DNA of 64,000 nucleotides. Origin: an uncultured Ruegeria sp. Its GTDB lineage: Bacteria > Pseudomonadota > Alphaproteobacteria > Rhodobacterales > Rhodobacteraceae. Below, one piece after another: positions 1 through 8,632 of this stretch. Where the stretch lies: positions 186,001 to 250,000 of the forward strand of contig NZ_CANNGO010000001.1 in the NCBI RefSeq assembly GCF_947504215.1, written 5' to 3'. The notes under the pieces are model-generated. The model saw only the letters and a list, made by a program, of their open reading frames with translations. It made no database searches and had not been told where the DNA came from. Position 1 is the first letter of the stretch, and each line of letters starts with the position of its first letter. A program made the position numbers and the translations under genes.

Positions 1-963
1 GATCTGCAGACCCATTTCTTCGACAATGTCTTCCGCTGCAACACGCAGGCGGTTTTCCATATCCGTGATCACGTCCAGATCAGGTGATCGCAGATCGACC
101 GTGAACACCACCTTGCCGGGGATGACGTTGCGAGAGTTCGGATAGACATCGATATGCCCCGCCGCACCAACCGCATGTGGCGCGTGGGACCATGCGATTT
201 CATCCACTTTTTCCAAGACCCGCGCCATCGCCAGCCCGGCGTTCTTGCGCATCGGCATCGGGGTTGACCCGGTATGCGCATCCTTGCCGGTTATGGTGAT
301 TTGCGTCCAGCTTAGGCCCTGCCCGTGCGTGACGACGCCGATATCCTTTTCTTCGGCTTCAAGGATTGGTCCCTGTTCAATGTGCAGCTCGAAAAAAGCG
401 TGCATTTTGCGTGCGCCAACCTCTTCATCGCCGCGCCAGCCGATCCGGTTTAACTCATCGCCGAACTTTTTCCCCTCGGCATCCTCGCGGTCATAGGCCC
501 AATCCTGCGTGTGCATGCCGGCAAAGACACCCGAGGACAACATGGCCGGGGCGTAGCGCGTGCCTTCTTCATTGGTCCAGTTGGTCGCTATTATCGGGTG
601 TTTCGTTTTGATGCCCAAATCATTCAGGGTACGGATAATTTCCAATCCGCCTAACACCCCCAGCACACCATCGTATTTGCCGCCGGTCGGCTGCGTATCC
701 AGATGCGATCCGACATAGACCGGCAAGGCCTCAGGCTCGGTGCCCTCGCGCCGGGCAAACATGTTGCCCATCTGGTCCAGTCCCATTGTGCATCCAGCAT
801 CCTCGCACCACTTTTGAAATAGGGCACGCCCCTCGGCGTCATCATCCGTCAAGGTCTGGCGATTGTTGCCACCCGCAACACCAGGACCGATCTTGGCCAT
901 CTCCATCAGACTATCCCATAGCCTATCGCCATTAGTCCTGAGATTTTGCGCCGGAGCTGCCAT
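1..963 (-). CDS. Zn-dependent N-carbamoyl amidohydrolase (beta-ureidopropionase type), C-terminus outside the window
   Basis: M20-family amidohydrolase of the allantoate / N-carbamoyl-L-amino acid / beta-ureidopropionate group. It is predicted to hydrolyse N-carbamoyl-beta-alanine, the last step of reductive pyrimidine breakdown. The reading frame is open from the ATG at 963 to the left edge, giving 321 codons; the family is about 410 residues, so roughly a fifth is missing. Visible metal-site motifs are GSHLDTQ followed by GKYDG, then TNEEGTRYAP and ELHIEQGP. Substrate assignment is inferred from the neighbours: divergent rutR, and preT/preA nearby. Without that context it could equally be a hydantoinase-pathway carbamoylase (HyuC). 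Confidence 0.85.
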   Translation of the reverse strand, partial: MAAPAQNLRTNGDRLWDSLMEMAKIGPGVAGGNNRQTLTDDDAEGRALFQKWCEDAGCTMGLDQMGNMFARREGTEPEALPVYVGSHLDTQPTGGKYDGVLGVLGGLEIIRTLNDLGIKTKHPIIATNWTNEEGTRYAPAMLSSGVFAGMHTQDWAYDREDAEGKKFGDELNRIGWRGDEEVGARKMHAFFELHIEQGPILEAEEKDIGVVTHGQGLSWTQITITGKDAHTGSTPMPMRKNAGLAMARVLEKVDEIAWSHAPHAVGAAGHIDVYPNSRNVIPGKVVFTVDLRSPDLDVITDMENRLRVAAEDIVEEMGLQI

Positions 964-1011
964 AGTCTTTCCCCTGTTGCTTGCGATTTGGCTCGCTTTT
1001 GGTGTCTTGAT

Positions 1012-1027
1012 TTGACCATCTGGTCAA
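1012..1027. promoter_or_regulatory. RutR operator, perfect palindrome
   Basis: TTGACCA-TC-TGGTCAA matches the published RutR consensus TTGACCANNTGGTCAA at every fixed position. It lies between the divergent amidohydrolase (start 963) and rutR (start 1134), so it could control both promoters. Confidence 0.9.
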
Positions 1028-1133
1028 ACTCACGCTATCACGGGTTCGACATCAGTCAAGAAATTGCGCGACACAGCCGAGATTTTCGGCGTATTTCGCA
1101 CCTGCTTGACGGAAAAAGAGACACGCTGGAAAC

Positions 1134-1742
1134 ATGCCCAAAGACCGCGCACCGACCCGAATACAGAAAAAGAATCGCGCTGCGATTATCGAGGCCGCCC
1201 TGAACGTGTTTTCAGCGCATGGATTTCGCGGTGCAACCGTGGATCAGATTGCGGCCGAGGCAGGCCTGAGCAAGCCAAACCTTTTGTATTACTTTCCGTC
1301 GAAAGAGGCGATCCACACGGCATTGCTGTCCGGCTTGCTCGACGTCTGGCTTGCCCCGCTACATGATCTGGACGAAACCGGAGACCCCCTGCAGGAAATC
1401 CTGTCCTATGTTCATCGCAAGCTTCAGATGAGCCGCGAGTTACCAAGGGAAAGCCGCCTGTTCGCCAACGAGTTGGTGCAGGGCGCGCCGCGCATTCACC
1501 AGGCATTGTCGAATGACCTGAGGGTTTTGGTCGATGAGAAGTCCGAAATTTTAACACAATGGATGGACCAGGGAAAGATTGCGCGTCTTCATCCCCACCA
1601 CCTGATCTTCTCGATCTGGGCGTTGACGCAGCATTACGCTGATTTTGACGTGCAAGTTCGGGCAATCCTAGGGGATGAAGATCCCTTTGAAGGTGCTGAA
1701 CCATTCATTGATACGCTGTATCGGAAGCTTCTTACTCCATAA
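1134..1742 (+). CDS. rutR: TetR-family pyrimidine-responsive regulator RutR
   Basis: A 202-residue TetR repressor with an N-terminal helix-turn-helix (about residues 15-60, with GATVDQIAAEAGLSKPNLLYY). The C-terminal ligand domain carries motifs typical of RutR: the DEKS segment and HPHHLIFSIWALTQHYADF. RutR senses uracil or thymine and releases its operator, derepressing pyrimidine catabolism. The perfect RutR box at 1012-1027 supports both the name and probable autoregulation. It is divergent from the carbamoyl amidohydrolase and convergent with preA, from which a hairpin separates it. The ATG at 1134 gives a start consistent with the family length. Confidence 0.92.
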   Translation: MPKDRAPTRIQKKNRAAIIEAALNVFSAHGFRGATVDQIAAEAGLSKPNLLYYFPSKEAIHTALLSGLLDVWLAPLHDLDETGDPLQEILSYVHRKLQMSRELPRESRLFANELVQGAPRIHQALSNDLRVLVDEKSEILTQWMDQGKIARLHPHHLIFSIWALTQHYADFDVQVRAILGDEDPFEGAEPFIDTLYRKLLTP

Positions 1743-1770
1743 AAAAGGGCCATGAACCGGCCCCTTTTTT
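1741..1770. terminator. Bidirectional rho-independent terminator between rutR and preA
   Basis: An A6-GGGCC arm, a short loop and a GGCCCC-T6 arm form a GC stem flanked by A and T tracts. The hairpin overlaps the rutR stop and lies 25 bp beyond the preA stop, so it can end both convergent transcripts. Confidence 0.8.
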
Positions 1771-1794
1771 GCGAGTTATCTAACCTGTATTCCG

Positions 1795-3099
1795 CTATTC
1801 AGCCGCTTTGGCCATTGGGTTGTTGGGATGTGTTGTCCAGTTGGCATATTCTTTCTGCACAACGGTGCCCGTTCGCGGATCCACTTCACCGGCGTCCATC
1901 GGCACCATCGAGATGCACCCCTCAACCGGGCACACATCTACGCAGAGGTTACAGGCGACGCATTCTTCGTCGATCACTTCGAATACACGGTCAGGCGTCA
2001 TTGAAATTGCCTGATGGCTGGTGTCCTCGCAGGCGGCATAGCACCGGCCGCATTTGATGCACTGATCCTGATCGATCTTCGCCTTGGCGATGTAGTTGAG
2101 GTTCAGATACTGCCAGTCCGTCACATTCGGAACCGCGCGGCCAACAACTTCAGAGACGTTGGAATATCCTTTTTCATCCATCCATTCAGACAGCCCGGCA
2201 GTCAGTTCATCAATGATCTTAAAACCGTATGTCATGGCCGCCGTGCAGACCTGAACATTGCCGCATCCCAAAGATATGAATTCCGCTGCATCGCGCCAGG
2301 TGGTCACGCCTCCGATGCCCGAAATTGGTAGACCATGCGTATCAGGATCGCGGGCAATCTCAGACACCATCGACAAAGCAATCGGCTTGACCGCCGGCCC
2401 GCAATATCCGCCATGGCTGCCCTTACCATCGATCGAGGGTTCAGGGCTGAACGTGTCCAGATTGACGCTGGTGATCGAATTAATCGTGTTGATCAGCGAC
2501 ACCGCGTCCGCACCGCCATTTTTGGCTGCAGCGGCAGGCTTGCGAACATCAGTGATGTTTGGCGTCAGCTTCACGATGACCGGCCGATCATAGTATTTTT
2601 TGCACCACCGGGTTACCATCTCGATATATTCAGGTACTTGCCCAACGGCGGCGCCCATACCGCGTTCGCTCATCCCATGGGGACAGCCAAAGTTCAGTTC
2701 AATTCCATCTGCCCCGGTTTCTTCGACGCGCGGCAGAATAGCTTTCCAGGCCTCTTCCTCGCACGGCACCATGATCGAGGCGATCAAGGCGCGGTCCGGG
2801 TAGTCAGCTTTCACGCGGGCCATTTCTTCAAGGTTCACTTCAAGCGGTCGGTCCGTGATCAGTTCGATGTTGTTGAGACCCAACAACCGACGATCTGCGC
2901 CGTAAATGGCGCCATAACGCGGTCCGTTCACGTTCACGACCGGCGGCCCTTCGGACCCCAGAGTTTTCCAAACGACACCACCCCATCCGGCCTCAAAGGC
3001 GCGGCGGACGTTGTATTCCTTGTCGGTTGGCGGTGCTGAGGCCAGCCAATATGGGTTAGGGCTGGAAATTCCCAGAAAGTCAGTTGTCAGATTGGCCAT
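1795..3099 (-). CDS. preA: NAD-dependent dihydropyrimidine dehydrogenase, catalytic subunit PreA
   Basis: 434 residues. The N-terminal FMN barrel is related to dihydroorotate dehydrogenase and carries the active-site segment NFGCPHGMSERGMG, with the catalytic cysteine near residue 139. The C-terminus holds two 4Fe-4S clusters (IKCGRCYAAC and CVACNLCVDVCP, about residues 340-400). With PreT it reduces uracil and thymine to the 5,6-dihydro forms in the cytoplasm. It is last in the leftward operon preT - methyltransferase - preA and starts 20 bp after the methyltransferase stop, with a GGAG ribosome-binding site just upstream. Length and motifs match the family; nothing appears damaged. Confidence 0.95.
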   Translation of the reverse strand: MANLTTDFLGISSPNPYWLASAPPTDKEYNVRRAFEAGWGGVVWKTLGSEGPPVVNVNGPRYGAIYGADRRLLGLNNIELITDRPLEVNLEEMARVKADYPDRALIASIMVPCEEEAWKAILPRVEETGADGIELNFGCPHGMSERGMGAAVGQVPEYIEMVTRWCKKYYDRPVIVKLTPNITDVRKPAAAAKNGGADAVSLINTINSITSVNLDTFSPEPSIDGKGSHGGYCGPAVKPIALSMVSEIARDPDTHGLPISGIGGVTTWRDAAEFISLGCGNVQVCTAAMTYGFKIIDELTAGLSEWMDEKGYSNVSEVVGRAVPNVTDWQYLNLNYIAKAKIDQDQCIKCGRCYAACEDTSHQAISMTPDRVFEVIDEECVACNLCVDVCPVEGCISMVPMDAGEVDPRTGTVVQKEYANWTTHPNNPMAKAAE

Positions 3100-3119
3100 G
3101 GGTACTCCTTCCCGGCTCC

Positions 3120-3956
3120 TCAGCCGGTTTTCTTGAAAATCATTTCCGTCGGGCGAATGCGCCGGGCTTCAAGGTTTGCGACATAGTTTTGGAATTTTTC
3201 AGGTGCCGTCTCGCCCATCATCAGGTGAATCCCCAGCGGCGCTGGTCCGCTTTCGGCAACACGTTCAAAGACCTCTTGGAAAAATGCGATCGCGAATTCC
3301 GTGCGATCGTTTTCCGCGACCAGTTCCATGCCCGCAGCCGCCGCCGCATTCTTGTAAACATCAGGCGAGTCGACAAACGATGTCTCGGGCAGCGTCGACC
3401 ATGGCAATGGGAACGCCAAAGGTTCGTCAATGGACCCACCCATAACATCGAACAACGCGAAGGTTCCGCCCGTGGCCAGAGCGCGCGCCACTTCAGAAAA
3501 CAGCCCGGCCTTGTCATCGATATTCATGCCAACATGCAACATCACGGCCAGATCGAAACCAGCATCCGGTACCGGTAAATCCAACGCACTACCTACCTGA
3601 AAGCTCATCTTCTGCGACAGGCCGACAAGGTCGCTAAGCGCAATCGCCGTCTCGACAAACTCCGGTGTCAGATCAACTCCGGTGACGTTCGAGTCGTAAT
3701 GATCCACGACGTACCGCGAAGTGCCACCAATGCCGCAGCCAATATCCAAGACGCGCGTGGCATGGGTTGGTGCAAGCTGGGCAAACAAATGATCTGTCGC
3801 CGCAACTCCGCCCGTGTGGAACTCATCACCAGCCTTCAGGTCCGCGACCGTCGCCGCATCAGGATCAACGCCACTGGCCTGCAAGGCGTCGCGCACCCGT
3901 TCTGTCAGGGCACCGGTTGTGTAATGTTGAGCAACTGCATCTTCGATCTGGGACAT
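3120..3956 (-). CDS. Class I SAM-dependent methyltransferase inside the preT-preA operon
   Basis: 278 residues with a Rossmann methyltransferase core (about residues 68-180). Motif I is VLDIGCGIGGTSRYV; an acidic motif II follows in TGVDLTPEF, and the later segment is DLAVMLHVGMNIDDK. It resembles the ubiE/coq5-like small-molecule methyltransferases (Methyltransf_11/25). It lies between preT (43 bp upstream) and preA (20 bp downstream) on the same strand, so it is very likely co-transcribed and RutR-controlled. No known step of reductive pyrimidine degradation needs a methyltransferase, so the substrate is unknown. Ribosome-binding site GAGG is close to the ATG. Confidence 0.85.
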   Translation of the reverse strand: MSQIEDAVAQHYTTGALTERVRDALQASGVDPDAATVADLKAGDEFHTGGVAATDHLFAQLAPTHATRVLDIGCGIGGTSRYVVDHYDSNVTGVDLTPEFVETAIALSDLVGLSQKMSFQVGSALDLPVPDAGFDLAVMLHVGMNIDDKAGLFSEVARALATGGTFALFDVMGGSIDEPLAFPLPWSTLPETSFVDSPDVYKNAAAAAGMELVAENDRTEFAIAFFQEVFERVAESGPAPLGIHLMMGETAPEKFQNYVANLEARRIRPTEMIFKKTG

Positions 3957-3999
3957 GAGGATACCTCAGCGATATAGGAGAGTTGGATGTCTCACCCTA

Positions 4000-5334
4000 T
4001 CACGAAACAAGCGTTGCGTGGATGTCCATCGCGGCATCCCGACCTTCGGCAACCGCTGTCACGGTCAGGTCTTCCCCGCCTGTGGCGCAGTCTCCGCCCG
4101 CCCAGACACCGGAAATCGACGTCCGCCCGGCACCGCTGACAGCGATCTTGTTTCCGTCCAAGGTCAACCCTTCCGGTGCGCCTTCCAAGGTTTGCCCAAT
4201 TGCCTTGAGAACCTGATCCGCCTGCACCCGGATAGTTTCTCCGGTCCCGGACAGTTTTCCGTCTTGGCTGGCGGTGTATTCCAACTCAATCTCTGCTGCC
4301 GCGCCATTTCCATGGATTGCAACCGGCTGGACATTGGTCATGATCCGCACCCCGTGCGAGGCTGCAAGGTCCTGCTCGTACCGGCTGGCCCCCATTGCAT
4401 CGCGACCGCGACGATATGCTATCGTCACATGTTCCGCGCCCAGCAGCTTGGATTTCACAGCCGCGTCTACGGCCGTCATTCCGCCGCCAATCACCACGAC
4501 ATTGCGCCCGACGGGCAGATGCGCCAGATCTGACGCCTGCCGTACGTCCGATATGAAATCGACCGCATGTCGCACGCCCTCTTTCTCGGCACCTTGCGAC
4601 CGCAGAGCGTTCACGCCGGCAAGGCCAATGGACAAGAAGACGGCGTCATAGTTTTCCTGCAGCCCTTGCAATGAGATCGTCTCACCAAGAACCGAGCCCG
4701 TTTCGATTGCGATGCCGCCAATCTTCAGCAGCCAATCAACCTCGGCCTGCGCAAAATCATTAGTCGATTTGTAGGCTGCGATTCCGTATTCGTTCAGGCC
4801 GCCCGGCTTGGGTTTGGTTTCGTGGATCACCACGTCATGGCCCAACATCGCCAAACGGTGCGCACAGGCCAGACCCGCAGGCCCTGCCCCGATCACCGCG
4901 ACTGTCTTTCCGGTCACCGGCGCGCGTTCAAAAGGATGTTCGCCTGTGGCCATCAGGTCGTCGGTGGCAAAGCGCTGCAAGCGTCCGATCTCAACCGGTT
5001 TACCCTCGGCCGCTTCGCGCACGCAGGCTTCTTCACACAGTGTCTCGGTCGGGCACACGCGGGCGCACATGCCACCCAGAATGTTCTGTTCCAAGATCGT
5101 TCGCCCGGCCGCCTGCGGCTGACCTGCCTGAATCTGGCGAATGAAAAGCGGTATATCGATATCCGTCGGACAGGCCGTGATACATGGCGCGTCGTAGCAA
5201 AAATAACAACGATCAGCCGCAACCGCAGCTTCGTGCGGCGCCAATGGCGCATGCAGATCGCTGAAATTCGAGGTCAGCTCATCGCTGGAAAGCCGCCCGG
5301 AGACAATGCCGGGTGCCATCTGGCCCTGTGCCAT
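4000..5334 (-). CDS. preT: NAD-dependent dihydropyrimidine dehydrogenase, electron-transfer subunit PreT
   Basis: A GltD-like flavoprotein that takes electrons from NADH and passes them to PreA. The N-terminus has an Fe-S region (CYFCYDAPCITACP and GGMCARVCPTETLCEEAC, first 100 residues). An FAD-binding GxGxxG follows in VAVIGAGPAGLACAHR, then an NAD-binding VVVIGGGMTAVDAA and a C-terminal GVWAGGDCATGGEDLTV. A longer frame opens at 5388, but the ATG at 5334 has an AGGGAG ribosome-binding site and gives 444 residues, the normal size. It is first in the operon; two RutR-like operators lie 57-89 bp upstream. Confidence 0.93.
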   Translation of the reverse strand: MAQGQMAPGIVSGRLSSDELTSNFSDLHAPLAPHEAAVAADRCYFCYDAPCITACPTDIDIPLFIRQIQAGQPQAAGRTILEQNILGGMCARVCPTETLCEEACVREAAEGKPVEIGRLQRFATDDLMATGEHPFERAPVTGKTVAVIGAGPAGLACAHRLAMLGHDVVIHETKPKPGGLNEYGIAAYKSTNDFAQAEVDWLLKIGGIAIETGSVLGETISLQGLQENYDAVFLSIGLAGVNALRSQGAEKEGVRHAVDFISDVRQASDLAHLPVGRNVVVIGGGMTAVDAAVKSKLLGAEHVTIAYRRGRDAMGASRYEQDLAASHGVRIMTNVQPVAIHGNGAAAEIELEYTASQDGKLSGTGETIRVQADQVLKAIGQTLEGAPEGLTLDGNKIAVSGAGRTSISGVWAGGDCATGGEDLTVTAVAEGRDAAMDIHATLVS

Positions 5335-5390
5335 CACTCTACTCCCTGTAGATATGTTCGTTATGGCACCAGCTTGCCACATTCTCATTT

Positions 5391-5423
5391 TTTATCAATT
5401 GGTAAAATTTGCCAAATGGTCAA
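5391..5423. promoter_or_regulatory. Two tandem RutR-like operators upstream of preT
   Basis: Two 16-bp imperfect palindromes fit TTGACCANNTGGTCAA. Site A (5391-5406, TTTATCA-AT-TGGTAAA) matches 11 of 14 fixed positions; site B (5408-5423, TTTGCCA-AA-TGGTCAA) matches 12 of 14. Their centres are 17 bp apart, less than two helical turns. They lie upstream of the preT start at 5334, where RutR would repress the operon. Confidence 0.75.
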
Positions 5424-5432
5424 AAAATGAAA

Positions 5433-5455
5433 AATCCGGGCCACAGACCCGGATT
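5433..5455 (-). terminator. Rho-independent terminator of the cupin gene
   Basis: On the minus strand an 8-bp stem (AATCCGGG / CCCGGATT) with a 7-nt loop is followed by a T-rich run. It lies 38 bp after the cupin stop and just before the preT operator region, insulating preT from read-through. Confidence 0.75.
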
Positions 5456-5492
5456 CCAGCGAAAATCGCCTCAATTTCGTGCAGGTTTTAAC

Positions 5493-6128
5493 TCAGACCA
5501 TGCTGCTTAGGTGACCGGATTTGGTCCAAACACGTGCTCCGCCCTCTCCTGCGATAGCCTGAGATTGCGTTCCCGGCGGCAGGCGCAGCCAATCCCAAGC
5601 CGAGAATTCTTCGCCCCCTTCGGCAAAACTGCCGTCCACGACAAAGACCTCCAGCCCCTGATCAGAATCCAATTGGACGACCTCACCGGCGCGCCAAGTT
5701 TGAACCCGCACATCCTCATGCGCGTCCTGAAACAGCTGCAGGTCATCATCACCGCTGATCGAGCGATGAACTTCTGTTCGGTCTTGCGGATCAAACTGAT
5801 GCAACTTGACCAGAATTGTCGCGCCTGCCATCGCTGATGGCGTATGCGACGTGGTCGGCGGGTTGCGCACATAACTACCCACAGGGAAATCTCCGCTTTC
5901 ATCCTGAAACACGCCGTCCAGAACCAGATACTCCTCACCACCATCATGCGTATGCGCGGCAAAGGCGCTGCCGGGGACAAATCGTACGATCGTGGTCGCA
6001 CGCGCAACTTCGTCTCCGATCCGGTCCAGCATCTTGCGGTCTACCCCGGTTGCTGGGGACGCCACCCAATCGGTCTCATCAAAATGGACCGCAACACGTT
6101 TGGTGAAGTCTGCATTGACCCGCATCAT
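5493..6128 (-). CDS. ChrR-like double-cupin protein
   Basis: 211 residues with two cupin halves. The first has FVPGSAFAAHTHDGGEEYLVLDG and a later PPTTSHTP; the second has EVFVVDGSFAEGGEEFSAWDWL and LPPGTQSQ. This is the ChrR-type cupin fold found at the C-terminus of ChrR anti-sigma factors, but the N-terminal zinc anti-sigma domain is absent and no ECF sigma gene is adjacent. The His/Glu positions of the first half suggest a metal site. Two adjacent ATG codons (6128 and 6125) follow AGGAG; the second has the better spacing. It is divergent from the glycosyltransferase at 6270. Function unknown. Confidence 0.75.
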   Translation of the reverse strand: MMRVNADFTKRVAVHFDETDWVASPATGVDRKMLDRIGDEVARATTIVRFVPGSAFAAHTHDGGEEYLVLDGVFQDESGDFPVGSYVRNPPTTSHTPSAMAGATILVKLHQFDPQDRTEVHRSISGDDDLQLFQDAHEDVRVQTWRAGEVVQLDSDQGLEVFVVDGSFAEGGEEFSAWDWLRLPPGTQSQAIAGEGGARVWTKSGHLSSMV

Positions 6129-6269
6129 CTCTCTCCTGAACAGCCGTCATGTCCCAAAATGGATTGGTTTGATCGAAATTCAAACCAACATCTTTTGACG
6201 CCCCTTGTCGCTTACTGTAATTCCGATGAGAGGGGCCGAAAAACAGACCCCCAACAGGATCGGGCAGGA

Positions 6270-7265
6270 ATGCAGGCACCTACGCAGAAATTCAACATCG
6301 TCGTCATTGGGCAAAACAATCGCCTTCAATACGAAGCCGTGTTGTTCGCCGCATCCCTGCGGCATTCGTCGCCCGGCTTCGAAGGGAAACTGTATGTCGC
6401 CACCCCCAAACCGGGGCCGCGTTGGAGCCAGAACCCAAGCCTCCAAAACGAAGACGTTCTAAAGGTGTTTGGTCAGTTGGATGCCGAGATACTGCCGTTT
6501 GACTCGCACGTTTTCGGTGAAAGCTACCCTTATGGCAACAAGATCGAAGCACTTCTTGCCATGCCCGAAGGAGAGCCGTTTGTGTTCTTTGATACCGACA
6601 CTCTGATAACAGGTGATTTGAACGGCGTGCCGTTCGACTTTGACCGACCCGGCGCGTCGCTGAAGGTCGAAGGTACCTGGCCAAAGCCGACACTCTATGG
6701 ACCCGGATTTGACGGGATTTGGCGCGCGCTCTACGACCGTTTTGGGCTGGATTTCAAAAGCTCGGTGGATGACAGCCAGCCGCATGATCACTGGCGTCGT
6801 TACCTGTACTTCAATGCAGGGTTTTTCTTCTACAAATGCCCGCGTCAGTTCGGCGAACGGTTTCTTGAATACGCCCTGGCCATCCGCAATGAAGCCATAC
6901 CCGAGTTAGTCGGACAAAACCTGGATCCATGGTTGGATCAGGCAGCTTTGCCCCTGGTGATCCATTCCTTTGGTGGCGGGCGAGATGCCTTGCCGGACGG
7001 TTTGCTGGATGGTCCGGTCAGCTGTCACTATCGCCTGTTCCCGTTGCTCTATGCCCGCGAAAGCGATCATGTGATCGAGGTTCTGGAAACGGTTGTGGCG
7101 CCGAATAGGGTGAAAAAAGTTCTGAAAAACTACGACCCATTGAAAAAACTGGTGGTTCAAGGCAAAGGCAAGAAAATTCGCGAGATGTTCGATCAGGACA
7201 ACCTGCCGAAACGCGAGCAGGTGTTTCGCAACCGGATCAAAAGCAAAGGCCTGTGGATGCGCTGA
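6270..7265 (+). CDS. Putative glycosyltransferase with a DTD motif
   Basis: 331 residues, not secure to family. The N-terminus is Rossmann-like (NIVVIGQNNRLQYEAVLFAASLR), followed by PFVFFDTDTLITGDLN around residues 107-122. That segment contains the Asp-x-Asp signature of metal- and nucleotide-sugar-binding transferases. LYFNAGFFFYK and LDPWLDQAALPL further on resemble the acceptor region of GT8/GT32-type enzymes. The open frame extends upstream to 5844, but that part overlaps the cupin gene and its promoter. The ATG at 6270 begins the conserved domain, with AGG close by. No signal peptide, so probably a cytoplasmic enzyme of surface glycan synthesis. Confidence 0.7.
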   Translation: MQAPTQKFNIVVIGQNNRLQYEAVLFAASLRHSSPGFEGKLYVATPKPGPRWSQNPSLQNEDVLKVFGQLDAEILPFDSHVFGESYPYGNKIEALLAMPEGEPFVFFDTDTLITGDLNGVPFDFDRPGASLKVEGTWPKPTLYGPGFDGIWRALYDRFGLDFKSSVDDSQPHDHWRRYLYFNAGFFFYKCPRQFGERFLEYALAIRNEAIPELVGQNLDPWLDQAALPLVIHSFGGGRDALPDGLLDGPVSCHYRLFPLLYARESDHVIEVLETVVAPNRVKKVLKNYDPLKKLVVQGKGKKIREMFDQDNLPKREQVFRNRIKSKGLWMR

Positions 7266-7337
7266 CAGGATCGTTGTGCGCAGGCGGGCAATGCCCTACA
7301 GATTCGACCAAACGAATTCCAATAGGAGATGTTCAAG

Positions 7338-8630
7338 ATGTCTGATGGCCCGACCTACGGTTTCGACACATTGCAAATTCACGCGGGCGCCCGCCCTGAC
7401 CCCGCCACCGGAGCACGTCAGACACCGATCTATCAAACGACGGCTTACGTGTTCCGGGATGCGGACCATGCCGCAGCTTTGTTCAATCTTCAAGAAGTCG
7501 GGTACATCTATTCCCGCCTTACAAACCCAACCGTCGCCGTATTGCAGGAGCGTGTTGCAACGCTGGAAGGTGGCGTTGGCGCAGTTTGCTGTTCATCCGG
7601 CCACGCAGCCCAGATCATGGCGCTGTTTCCGCTGATGGGGCCAGGCTGCAACGTCGTCGCCTCAACCCGCTTGTACGGCGGCACGGTCACGCAGTTCAGC
7701 CAGACGATCAAACGCTTTGGATGGTCGGCGAAGTTCGTGGACACTGACGATCTGGACGCAGTCAAGGCTGCCATCGATGACAACACCCGCGCGGTGTTCT
7801 GCGAATCCATCGCCAACCCTGGCGGCTATGTTACAGACATCCGCGCTTTGGCGGATGTGGCAGATGGTGCTGGCATTCCGCTGATCGTCGACAACACTTC
7901 GGCCACGCCATACCTCTGTCGTCCTATTGAACATGGCGCGACACTGGTGGTGCACTCGACCACGAAATACCTGACCGGCAATGGCACTGTAACGGGTGGT
8001 TGCATCGTGGATTCAGGCAAGTTCGACTGGTCGGCAAATGACAAATTCCCTTCGCTCAGCCAACCGGAACAGGCCTATCACGGGTTGAAGTTCCACGAGA
8101 CTTTCGGGCCGTTGGCCTTCACCTTCCACGGCATTGCCATCGGCCTGCGCGATCTGGGCATGACAATGAACCCACAGGCGGCGCATTATACGCTGATGGG
8201 GATCGAAACCTTGTCACTGCGGATGGAGCGTCACGTCGAGAACGCACAAAAGCTCGCCGCATGGCTGGAGGCGGATGACCGGGTGGAGTACGTGACCTAT
8301 GCGGGTCTGCCGTCGTCACCTTATCAGGACAGGGTTAAAAAGCATTACCCACGGGGTGCAGGCGCGCTGTTCACATTCGCGGTTAAGGGTGGGTATGACG
8401 CCTGTATCAAGTTGGTCAACGCGCTGGAGATATTCAGTCACGTGGCCAACCTGGGCGATGCGCGGTCGCTGATCATCCACTCAGCCTCGACCACCCACCG
8501 TCAATTGACACCAGAGCAGCAAGAGGCTGCGGGCGCAGGTCCAAATGTGGTCCGTGTGTCCATCGGGATCGAGGACGTAAACGACCTGATTGCCGATCTG
8601 GATCAAGCACTGTCCAAAGCCAGCGCCTGA
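7338..8630 (+). CDS. metY: O-acetylhomoserine sulfhydrylase (aminocarboxypropyltransferase)
   Basis: 430 residues of the Cys/Met metabolism PLP family. It is predicted to make homocysteine from O-acetylhomoserine and sulfide. Visible motifs are FDTLQIHAG at the N-terminus, YSRLTNPT, SSGHAAQI, and the PLP lysine in VVHSTTKYLTGNGT. The C-terminal HSASTTHRQL is typical of MetY. An ATG at 7329 overlaps the AGGAG ribosome-binding site, so the start is the ATG at 7338, ten bases after it. The GNAT gene begins 2 bp after the stop, so the two are probably co-transcribed. I see no SAM riboswitch in the 70-bp leader. Confidence 0.93.
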   Translation: MSDGPTYGFDTLQIHAGARPDPATGARQTPIYQTTAYVFRDADHAAALFNLQEVGYIYSRLTNPTVAVLQERVATLEGGVGAVCCSSGHAAQIMALFPLMGPGCNVVASTRLYGGTVTQFSQTIKRFGWSAKFVDTDDLDAVKAAIDDNTRAVFCESIANPGGYVTDIRALADVADGAGIPLIVDNTSATPYLCRPIEHGATLVVHSTTKYLTGNGTVTGGCIVDSGKFDWSANDKFPSLSQPEQAYHGLKFHETFGPLAFTFHGIAIGLRDLGMTMNPQAAHYTLMGIETLSLRMERHVENAQKLAAWLEADDRVEYVTYAGLPSSPYQDRVKKHYPRGAGALFTFAVKGGYDACIKLVNALEIFSHVANLGDARSLIIHSASTTHRQLTPEQQEAAGAGPNVVRVSIGIEDVNDLIADLDQALSKASA

Positions 8631-8632
8631 CC

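Noticed and set aside
2335-3039. A 234-codon open frame on the plus strand
   Set aside because: It lies wholly inside preA on the other strand, has no ribosome-binding site and its translation has no domain-like pattern. It is a shadow of GC-rich coding DNA.
6129-6269. N-terminal extension of the glycosyltransferase back to 5844
   Set aside because: The extension is antisense to the cupin gene and its ribosome-binding site; the conserved domain begins at the ATG at 6270.
7266-7337. SAM riboswitch in the metY leader
   Set aside because: Alphaproteobacterial metY genes can have SAM-II aptamers, but the 70-bp leader does not show the conserved pseudoknot sequence.
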